A stretch of 64,000 nt of DNA from Oscheius dolichura (lineage: Eukaryota; Nematoda; Chromadorea; Rhabditida; Rhabditidae), in assembly GCA_932521035.1 (NCBI GenBank), contig OW051493.1:868001-932000 (forward strand), in the 5' to 3' direction. The position numbers were made by a program, and so were the translations under genes. Below are positions 25,610-35,600 of the stretch, piece after piece (the first letter of the stretch is position 1; each line of letters starts with the position of its first letter). The notes under the pieces were generated by a model. That model was not told where the DNA came from. It did no database searches and saw only the letters and a list, made by a program, of their open reading frames with translations.

Positions 25610-25810
25610 CTCGCCTTCCTATTGCTTTCGGCTGTACTATTCTCCCGTAAATAATACTCTTCTATCTTCTCTTCGCTCTTTCGCTCTCTCTCTCCCGTTT
25701 ATTTCTGTACCCGCCACGCGTTGGAAATGATTTGCCCAGCCTTGTGTCGATCGATCAATTCAAGAACAACATGGCAATTGTACTCTCCTCTTGCCCGCTC
25801 CCTCTCTTAC
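25519..25810. repeat. Short duplicated segment around the anoctamin first exon
   Basis: GAGAACAACATGACAATTGC with CTCTCCTCTTGCCCGCTCCC at 25519-25560 recurs almost unchanged at 25761-25806. The copies bracket the presumed promoter and 5' UTR of the minus-strand anoctamin gene, whose start codon is at 25607-25609. The pyrimidine-rich stretch 25660-25700 lies between. Confidence 0.6.
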
Positions 25811-27160
25811 TGGTGACCTCCCTGAAAAGAGCGAGAAATGACACACCTCAACTGGGCAAATAAGAAGACAAGATAACAGACAGAAGAAGGGCGATAAAAT
25901 GGACCAAATGAAACTGTTTAGTGGAAGAGAAAATGAATTTTTAACATTTCTGAAATGTTTTACTGGATTCTTATAAGCTCCGCAAGCCAAAGGGGAATTG
26001 ATATAGTTTTTTCAGCGAAAAATAAGAAGAGAATGATTTTTCGGAATTTTGGAAATGTTTTACTGATCGCTTATAAATTTAAGAGTAGAACGTCAAAATT
26101 ACTCGTTGTCATTCAGATCCTGAGAGGGGAAAAGCCAAAAAACTCACCAGGGGGGCAATTTTTACAGTGAAAAATGTAGTCGGAAAGGGGTTTATACCTT
26201 TTCTGATGAGTTTAGAGAGAGCATTTTCCTAGATTTCTGGAGAAATGATCAGTGGATTTGGAGTAGAAATGGAGAAAATCGAGAAAAGGAATCATTGAAT
26301 TTATAAAGTTTCTAGGAGCGTACAATTAGAACTTTTCAATCAAAACGACAATCCAGTAGAAACAAACTTTAGCTTTTCTTCATAGTAATTAGCGGCATTT
26401 TTTTTTGTAAATAAACGTGTTTCGCTGAGAACTTATAAGATTTCAGCGCAGACTATTAGCACTGTTTGATGAAAATGCGTGAAACTTATGGTTACTTGAT
26501 AGTTTTAGTTCATTTGAGGTGTAATTACTCAAAAATAAAGGAAGCGGAAGTTAGAAAAGCATGGAAAATGTTGAAAGAGAGAAAAATTTACCATTTTTAT
26601 TTTGTTTTGAGACTTTTATATTTGAAATTCTCTTCGAAATCAAGTTGATTGGTCGCCTACACATAGTTTTTCGGTAAAATCTAATTTTCACGATTCAAAA
26701 GATGCTTTACTCCTGTTTTTGGACTTTTACCTTTACAAAATGAAACATTTTGGGAGGGAAAAGTGTCATACTCAACCAATAAGTATCCAATGTTTTCAAC
26801 TGGAAATTTAAATTCTGATCAAAACAAGAAAAATTTCGAAGAAAAAACGACCAAATTAGAAGAAGAAATAAGGAAAAGAGAACCACCAAGTTTGTTGATG
26901 TTTCGGATGTCAACACGGAAAAAAGATACATGCATTCGGGTGCTGCAGAGATTTTCGATCAAATGTCATTGGCAGCGCGGCGGGACCCGCAGCGGGTAAA
27001 TAATACTGGAAATAAAATGAAGAGGGAACGAAGCACTAACTACTCTGTTGATTGGAAGGTTTCAGTAGAACAATAAAGAAAAGGGTTTCTAATTTTCATT
27101 ACTGATGTAACGAAGCTGGTATCTTCTCCTCTATATTTTACCCGCTTTTTTTCTATAAAT
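25811..27160. other. Intergenic, nothing recognised
   Basis: AT-rich sequence upstream of the anoctamin gene. Short reading frames near 26466 and 26763 lack splice context and similarity to any family I know. Confidence 0.5.
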
Positions 27161-27179
27161 TTACTTTTCAAAGCTAGAA

Positions 27180-28560
27180 ATGCCGGAGGAGTACATTCAG
27201 CTCCAAAGAAACTGCGCAAAAAGTCAAAATCCTTCTAATAATTTGATTACAACCTTCAAAATGAAGGAAAACCATCGGTTTGGCCTGTCTGAATTTTCAA
27301 GTTACTCGATAGACGTAGTCGGCCATTATAGTAATCCAAATCTCAAATCTTCTCCTCAAATACAAGGAATAAAGCAAACAAAAAATTATAAAAAAGTGGG
27401 ATCTATGTATTTTGTTTGTCCTTCTTATTGGAGCCAGTAGCCATGATAACACTTCTTTCAAGAGATGTGATGCAGAAAAATGAGTAAACTAGCCCAAATG
27501 GAAGAAAACTACCGTATCAAGAGAGACCCCGTTCTCTTCCAGAGTATTCCCATTTCCTGCGCTCTCTTTCCATAACGAGAACGTATTTATGGGCTGGGCA
27601 AACCGGGAGAAGGGAAGTCATAGTTACTGTTGAGGGATACAGCCTAGCAAAGACGGCTCGCCATTATAAATGCTCGGCATGAAACACCGTCCTCTGAAAA
27701 GAAATTTACAAAAGTTTGCTAGTTATAAATTGACTATAGTCCATTTCCAACGGATATTCCACGGATTCAAATTTGGCGGCGCTTCTCCGCTACGGGACCA
27801 TGTTAGAAAGCTTCCTGGTCCCGTAGCGGAGAGATTTCTCCGAGGAATATCCGTTGGAAATGGACTATAACAGATCGCTACTTACTCTGTGGGTTAGAAT
27901 TATTTGTAGTTAAAGATAACATATTGAATTTGTTTACTGATGTATCGATAACTTATCCGCTTCCGCTCCCAAAATCCATTCCACCTCCTTCATACTGGCG
28001 TGCTATGATGGAAATCTACTTTTTTAGCGACAGCAGAAACCACCAGGAGCATATCCATGTCTAAAATATACTCCAAGAAACGTCGAAATCCACCGGAATT
28101 CTTGAATACCAGCTGAAAATGAAAGACGAGCATCGGATTGCCCTTTCTCTTCCTGGATTTTCAGACTGCTCCACAGAATTGATAACAATATCTTCACACA
28201 CCCTCAGAGAATCATTCTGAACTTGGAATCCCCCTTCAAATAGGGAAAATAAAACAAAAAAGTAACTATTACCTTTTGTTTTATCTAACATTGGCATTTG
28301 AGCCCATAACAGCATTCCAAAAGATCCTTTTCACAAAATTTAGCAATAAACCCTTGATTAAAAAAATTGTAGAATCCAATAAAGACACATTTTTCTCCTC
28401 CATGCTCTTTTATAATAAAGAGAACGTATTCCTGGGTTAAGCGAACCGGAAGACGAGGGGGAAAGTTACAGTTATCGAAAATCGAGCCTTATAATCCAGC
28501 CATGAAAGACGACTTGTCATTATAAATGCTAACCACCAAACACCGCCAACTTTTAAAGGA
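27180..28560. repeat. Local tandem duplication of about 0.85 kb
   Basis: Three landmarks recur in the same order. AAAATGAAGGAAAACCATCGG (27259) pairs with AAAATGAAAGACGAGCATCGG (28116). GAGAACGTATTTATGGGCTG (27578) pairs with GAGAACGTATTCCTGGGTTA (28420). CATTATAAATGCTCGGCATG (27662) pairs with CATTATAAATGCTAACCACC (28513). Both units carry a short plus-strand frame (KMKENHRFGLSEFSSYSID and KMKDEHRIALSLPGFSDCS) that may once have been coding. Confidence 0.55.
27735..27869. repeat. MITE family B, copy 1
   Basis: About 135 bp. TATAGTCCATTTCCAACGGA at the left is complemented at the right (TCCGTTGGAAATGGACTATA). An inner hairpin is formed by CTCCGCTACGGGACCA and TGGTCCCGTAGCGGAG. Other copies are at 51302 and 54427. 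Confidence 0.85.
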
Positions 28561-28599
28561 CTTTGGAAATTAACAATGCTTCGGAGTTCATTTTAAAGA

Positions 28600-29890
28600 A
28601 ATGACTCCCCTTTTTGGATACTACCGCCATTGTCCATCAGATTTCTTCAATTTATGGCTTCAATAACCGGATATATAACCCTTTCCCCCGAGTTTATAGT
28701 ATTCTCAACTCCGGTAAATGATCCATATTTTCTAGATTTCTGCTACCTAATATATGAATTCTGAGCAATTTACAACACTAATAGTAATGTTAGAAATTTA
28801 CCAAAAAGCGCAAAAAACCGGACATTTTGCCCCATCCATCAACAAATTACAAGTTCACTACGGAAGAAGCGTGCAATTTTGCCTGTTTATGCCTGGGAAA
28901 ATATGGGAAGGGACATATAATGTTTCCCGATTGTTTCGATGACCAATGATTTTCGACTTTCTATTTTCTACCTAGACAATATTTTTTAGGTTACTGTAAC
29001 CTAATAAGATGTGGCAGACCAGAATATGGAGCTCCTGCCACAGTTTTCCTTTGAAAATATATTTACGATAAAGAATTTTGCATGTTTTATGGGGGCAACT
29101 TATATTGCACTGTTTTGGAGATATAGTGAAATTTGCATCTTCCTAGCACGATTATTTGATCCCCAAAAGCGGGAAAATGACGTCCGGGTAGGGGGATTTG
29201 ACCTTCAAGGGACGAGGACCGGATCTGCTGTCCAGAAGCTATGCCTGTGTTATTCTCTCTCTCTCTGTTACAAACAAGAAATACGCATGTTTTTCGCCTT
29301 TGGACGGGGAAACGCTGCAGATTCGGGGGATTATTTCTTCCTTTTTAATTATTTTCCGCTTCGGGTTAGCTAGATAATTGGGATTGAGGCCGACAGTCTG
29401 ATTTCATCGAGAAGGGTTTTACCAGTTTTGTTTTTCATTTTCGCCCTTTTTGGAAGGCTAAAAGTAGTGAGAAAAACTAGTTTCCCTGTCTTTCTTCCCT
29501 TCCCTAGTTTCCTCGTAGATATTCCTCCTTTTTCAATGTTTCTTCCCCAATTCTTAGTTCTCCAACTTTACCGTCCTTTAGTACAAAAGAACTGTATATC
29601 ATCTCCAGACTAGGACCCCCGCACCTTTAGTAAAGTTCCCAAAACCTTGAAAATTTCACGTCCATCCTGTTCAAAGTTCAATTTTTGCAAAACTTTTCGT
29701 TTCTTCATCTTCTTTCTTCTCCTGTCGCCTTCCTCAATTTTCTGGTTTGACGACCGGTTTTGGAATTGAAAAGAACGAATTGTTCCTCGCTGAATTATAC
29801 CTCCTCAAGTGCCGACGAAGATGAAACACACTTTGTTCTCTCTTTACTTTCTTTCTTCCTTTTCGTTGGATTTTTTGGAAAATGAACAAA
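28600..29890. other. Intergenic, nothing recognised
   Basis: Reading frames of 60-120 codons on the plus strand (for example from 29011) show no family similarity, no consistent splice sites and no codon pattern I would trust. Confidence 0.45.
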
Positions 29891-29904
29891 TTGTTGTTCA
29901 AAGG

Positions 29905-31255
29905 AACAAAATGTGTTTCAATGGGGGATCATAAAGATTTATATAATACCAACTGTATTGAGCGGAATCCTTCTTAGACTGTTTCAATCCTACTTTTTAT
30001 TCGCTGCTTTCTTTATTGTCTGCTATACAGCAGGCATATTTGGCTAATTTCCCCCTTGCTCAAGTCATATTTTTCTTTGAAGATTCTTTTCTCTTTTCTT
30101 TGGATTTTTGGGCAATTGGAAGGAATTGTTTCAACGAGGGACCATAAAGATTAGAGGATGAACAATTGCGTTTGCAAAATTGTGATTAAGATTTCTAAAC
30201 TGCTTCAATTCTCTTTTTTATTATCTTCACTCTCGTTTCCAATGTTGTATTGAAGCAGCCTGTCCTGTTCCATTTCCTCATTCTTTTAGTTTTCTTCTAA
30301 CTCTCAAAAAGTTTCAAGAGCAGCCTATAAAAGTACTGAAAGTGTAATTGCATTGAGCCAAGCCACGATGCCTTTTCAATTGTGCTGTCCATAATAGACG
30401 TTGAACCAATTTACCGTACTTTACGACAAATGCACTCTACTGCGTCTCCAGACCCATCAAATTTTCTAGGAAAAAAAACCAAAAACCGTGAAAATTTCAC
30501 GTCTCTCCTGTCCGAAGTTCAATTTTCCAATTTTGTTTCAATGGGCATTCATAAAGGCTTGAGACAAGCAACTGTATTAGCTTATTTTCGATCGATTCTT
30601 CAATGTTTCAATCCTGCTTTTTATTCGCTGGTTTCTTTATTGTCTACTAACTTTCACGGTTGAGTCGAGTCATATTTTTCTTTGAAGATCCCTTTCTTCT
30701 TTTTTGGAGTTTTGGAGAATGAACGGATTGTTTCAATGAGAATTCATAAGGACTATAGAATAACAATTGCATTAGCACGATGTCTCTGTAAGACAACTGT
30801 TTCAATTTTTCTTTTTATTACCTTCACCTCTGTTTCTTCAGTATGTTCACGTATTACACAACTTATTCTTTCCGTTCTTCCTTTTTCAACTTTTCTACAG
30901 TTCTGATTATTTGAGGGTTTCAATAATGGTTCATAAAGCTCCAGAGCGAGTAATTGTGTTGAGTTGTTTGTGATTTTTGAGTTCAAAAGACGAAAATACA
31001 GTTGACCTTTTCTTTTTGCCCAGGTTCATAAAGATTAGCAAATGAACAATTGTATTGACCGAATGTTGGACAAAATGTTTCGATTCAGCTTTATTTTTAT
31101 TTTTCCCTATTTTTGTTTCGGTACTAGCTTCCCTGTCGTATTAGGACAAAATCCACTTTAAATGCTCTACATTTCTACTTTTGAAGTTATGATTATCAGA
31201 AAGTTTCAATAGCAGTTTATAAAAGTTGTGAAAAGGTAATTGTGTTGGTTAGCTG
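29905..31255. repeat. Diverged satellite-like tandem repeat
   Basis: The phrase GTTTCAATGRGNRTTCATAA followed by AGATTA...AACAATTGTATTG recurs about seven times (near 29916, 30130, 30535, 30728, 30918, 31022 and 31206). It is usually followed by a TTTTATT-rich stretch with the tag TTTCTTT. Spacing is mostly about 100-215 bp, with one gap near 400. The ATAAAG...AACAATTG core is best conserved. Confidence 0.6.
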
Positions 31256-31589
31256 TTTCTTGAATCAAAAACGTGTAGTTTCCTTCTTGATGTAATTTCT
31301 TCATTATATGGATGTTATTTGAGGCACAGTGTTTGGTTTACCGGAAAGAAGATGTAGGAAAAGCTTTCCCGGTAAAATTTCCCAAATTTTCCTTTACAAA
31401 ATTGGATGGTAAAAATGTGAAGAAATCGCGCAAATTTCAGACGATAATCCGACAACAACTGACGTTCCTAGCCGCGTTATATCACTTACTTGAAACACAG
31501 CAATTGCCCTAGACGTGACCTAATTATTCTCTCCGGGTTCCTCCTTCCATACGTGGGCAAACGCCGATACGCTTGAGATGTGACTGGGT

Positions 31590-31690
31590 TCATTAGAATC
31601 GTCTTGACGTGCTCTCCAACTAGGTCTTTGAATTTTTGAAATCGACCAAGAAATGACCGAGGTACGGACACAAACTGCCGATACTCCCGG
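31590..31690 (+). repeat. Dispersed repeat family F, copy 1
   Basis: GTGCTCTCCAACTAGGTCTT, GAATTTTTGAAATCGACCAA and AAATGACCGAGRTACGGACA are found again at 50117-50180. A more diverged copy lies at 46735-46815 (GTGCTCTCTAAGATGGCTTT, AAATAACCGAGATACGGAGG). Confidence 0.65.
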
Positions 31691-31735
31691 CTACGCCCAA
31701 AAAAAACGGGCCTCCCTCACCGCACCCAAAAACTC

Positions 31736-32431
31736 GAGAGTCACACTAGAGAAAGGTTAATGGCATAGAGAAGACGGCAGGAGGATCGCGAGCCCGGAGA
31801 GAATAATTAGGTCAGATCCAAGGCAATTGTTATGTTTCGGGTAAGCGAGATAAGGGTCCGAGGATATGGGAACCATTTGAGACGGTGTTGACAGTTGAAA
31901 TTTTGCAATTTTTGGTTCACTTTTTTAGCCAATGTTCTCCCTCACAGCACCCAAAAACTCACCTAATGCTCGCCTCGCTCGAATAACTCGACCTTTCTTA
32001 TTTTTTTATGTCTATTTTGTTCAGAATTTTATGGCGTTTATGGAGAATATCAATTATTTATATGGAATATAACCTATACCAGCTTGTCCGCCATAAAATT
32101 CTGAACAAGACAGATATACAAAAAATAAGCAAGGTCGAATTATTCGAGCGCATTTGGTGAGTTTTTGGGTGCGGTGAGGGAGAACGTTGGCCAAATCAAC
32201 AGGAGTCAGTCGGAGCCGAGCCCGGCTAATCATAATTCCAAACGACGCGATTAGTTATTGATTTTGCTGAGAAAATGAACGTCGTCGCTTTCCTTTGTAT
32301 TTTACCTGCTGAATATTTGTTTGAGTCTCCAGATATCCTCCCGGTTGGATCTGACCTAATTATTCTCTCCGGGCTCGCGATCCTCCTCCCGTCTTCTCTA
32401 TGCCATTAACCTTTCTCTAGTCTGACTCTCG
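31736..32431. repeat. Nested inverted repeats upstream of the dehydrogenase gene
   Basis: The outer arms 31736-31823 and 32345-32431 are complementary over about 87 bp (AGAAAGGTTAATGGCATAGA and TCTATGCCATTAACCTTTCT among them). Inner arms 31925-32043 and 32085-32198 are complementary over about 115 bp (CTCCCTCACAGCACCCAAAA with TTTTGGGTGCGGTGAGGGAG). A third partial outer arm lies at 31516-31547. The structure ends about 245 bp before the dehydrogenase start codon. Confidence 0.8.
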
Positions 32432-32676
32432 TCTCCTCTCCCCCATCCCCCTCCCTTCCCTTTCCTGTATTCCTGATACCGATCTGTGTTCCCCCTTGTC
32501 TCCCACCCCTTGTCGCGCTGTGTACTACGTGATACTTCCCTGTTTTCTGTCCATATATTTCTACTCTCACCCCACCTAACTTCCGACTCCTTTCTTCTCT
32601 TCACTTTCTCCCCCCATCCCCTAAAATTTGGCTTGTTTCAGTTCCCCTTTATCTGGTGACACGGATCTCTCCCGGG

Positions 32677-35600
32677 ATGTGGGCCGACGATCTCAAAGAA
32701 GCGCTCTTCACCCCCCTCCAAGTACAAGTCCGACCTGGCTTTATTATGCTCTACCTCCTGCCTTTTATCTACATTGGATACCGTATTTTTAGGTAGTTTT
32801 TCTGTTTAAAATTAAAGAAAATGGAGAGTTTTAGGACCCTATTTGCCTTCTTGCACGCCGTCTTCGTCTATCTCATAGCTCCCATCTTCTATGAACCGGA
32901 CTTGGCTAAATACGAGAACCGGTGGACAGGTAAATTGTCCTTTTTTTTCGGAATTCAAAATTTGTTTGCTTCAACTAACGATCCGAGAAAGTCAGAGTGA
33001 TCACCCTAATCCGGTAGGAGGGGATAAATGAACTCGCCAAAACATTACTTTTTTGAGCAAAAGTATGTTTCAATCTCCCTATATTACCGACCAATAAAAC
33101 AAAATTACAGTGGATTCTCAAATTTGTAACTATTGTCAAACAATACTATTTTTTGGGCAGCAATCAGACAACAAATTGATGTTTCCTCCGTAAGAATTGT
33201 TCCGGCAGTTTTGCGCTACAAATGAGCTTATTTAGCCCGCTATGGCCAATAAAAGATCCAAAAGTTGAAAGAATCCCCGTAAAAATTTCTTGTTTTTGTT
33301 TGAAATTTTTGAACCGGATTTAGCGAAATACGAGAATCGGTGGACAGGTAAATTGTCCTTTTTTTTCTTCTAAAGGAAATTTGAAATTTGTTTGCTTCAA
33401 CTAGCAATCAGAGTCAGCCACAGCGATCACCTTCCTCCAGTAGATGTGAATAAATGAACCCGCCAAAACATTGATTTTTTGAAGCAAAATTTTGAACATG
33501 AGCAAAAGTATGTTTCAATCTCCCTATATTACCGGCCAATGAAGCAAAATTACAATGCAATATTGTTGGCAAGTTTGTGCAGTGATTATAATTTGATTAG
33601 TAGCAATCGAGAAATAAATTGATGTTTTGTCCGTAAGAATTGTTCCAGCAATCTTTCCCACAAAAAATTAGGTTATCTCTGGTTCACTGGAACCAACAGA
33701 AGCCCAGAAATTTGAAAGAATCCCAGTAAAAATGTCTTGTTTTTGTTTGAAATATTTGAACCGGATTTAGGGAAATGTGAGAACCTGTGAACATGTAAAT
33801 TGGATTTTTCTTCTAGTAGGAACCGAGATTTATTTTGTTCCAAATCAAAAAATAAGGAGGATTTGACTACAATTGTTTTCAAAAAGGGGCTAAATGTACT
33901 CGCCAAAACATTATTATTACCTGTTTCGAAAGATAGTGAAATAGTAAATGTTTGCTATAGGTTCGGTATATTGCTTACCCGTTCGGGACCATGTCGAGAT
34001 TGGAGAACAAAATCGCAAATTTTGCCTGATTTTCTAGAGAAACCCGGATTACTGTATCCCTATCCGTTGGAAAAAGCCATATAACCTTTTTTTGTCGAAA
34101 AATACTATTTTTTTGGGTAGCAATCAGGCAATAAATTACTGCTCTATCCATAAGAAGTATTTCGGAACGGCCAAGCAGCGGACGAAACTGTTTTGGAAAC
34201 GACCCGAAATGGCAACGGCAACGAAAGAAAACGACCCAAAAGCGTTCAGGGTCGTTTCGAAAATGGCCGAAACAAAAACGACCCGTTTCGGACGAATTTT
34301 TCTGCAATTTTGCGTGTCGTTGTAAAATTCCACCAATATTGCTAAAATGCTCTCTATTGGTGGAATTTTACGTTATTCTTCATCTTTTTGATGTTCTTTT
34401 ACTAGAAGAGTGTCTCACATAAGTTAGGCAACACAAAGAATAAGGAAAACTGATAAATATAAGCTGTAATTGATTTTTTACAACGTCACGCAAAATTGCA
34501 GAAAAATTCGTCCGAAACGGGTCGTTTTCGTTTCGGCCGTGGTGCGAAGCGGCCGTTGATAATTATGGCCGTGGTCATCATATCGCGTTTTCAAATCATC
34601 GGTGGCCATTTCAGTTTCGGCCGGAGCTTGGCCGTCCCAGTATTTTTTTCGTACAAAAATACTACTTTTTGGGTAGCAATCAGGCAATAAACTACTGCTC
34701 TATCCGTAAGAACTGATCCAGCATTATTGCGCAATGAAAATTAGCCTATTTCAGCCCGCTACGCCCATCAGTAGCCCCGAAATTTGAAATCGTCCCCCAC
34801 TTTTGTTTGGAGTATAGATTCCCTCCTCTCTCCCTTTTCTTTTGCGAGGAATGCTGAGGGTTTTCACACCTTTATGGAGCGATTATTGGATGATTCGAGC
34901 TGGGAACCAGACGACGTCTGCGCCTGCTTCATGGTGACGTAAAGAGGACCACAGAACATTAGTATTGGAATCAATGTAAATTGAAAAATTTGAAATTATT
35001 CCATTTTATGAGCTTCCTGAAATCAAAAATGTTCGTCTCCTTTTTTCCTAAATTTTTAGATTTATTTTGCCTTTATTTTGACTTCAAAATACAATTTGAG
35101 GATATTTGGACCATTATTCAAAATTGTCCTGAAAAAGCGATAAACCCTTTTCTTATTTCAGTAGTAACCGGAGGAACCGACGGCATTGGAAAGGCCTACA
35201 CCTGTGAATTAGCCAAGCGAGGGTTGAAGAAATTTGTCCTGATTGGAAGGAACGAGCAGAAACTCAACGATGTCAAGAACTTCCTAGGTGAGTTTTTTTT
35301 TTCAATTTCCCCGGGTTTTATTTTTTTTCCTTGTCTACTGTAGGAATGAGAAAATGGAGAAAATAAAGCTATTCCGGGTAGAGGGAGATAAGAATCGGGG
35401 AGAGGAGAGACGCCTAACCTGCTGACGGGCAGCCAAGAGTCCAAAAAGGTCGGGTCACTCGGAGTCCGCGTGATGACAATCGAGCAAAATAATGAGGTGA
35501 TGATGAAAAGACAGTACATTGAGAAATCAGAGCAAGGGGGGGGGGGATTTTGAAGGGAATTTGGAACAATTCGGATTCAGATTTCTCGTGAATAATCTCT

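Noticed and set aside
29274-29290. Possible transmembrane protein gene at 29011-29373
   Set aside because: A single 120-codon frame with no splice sites, no homologue I know and unremarkable composition.
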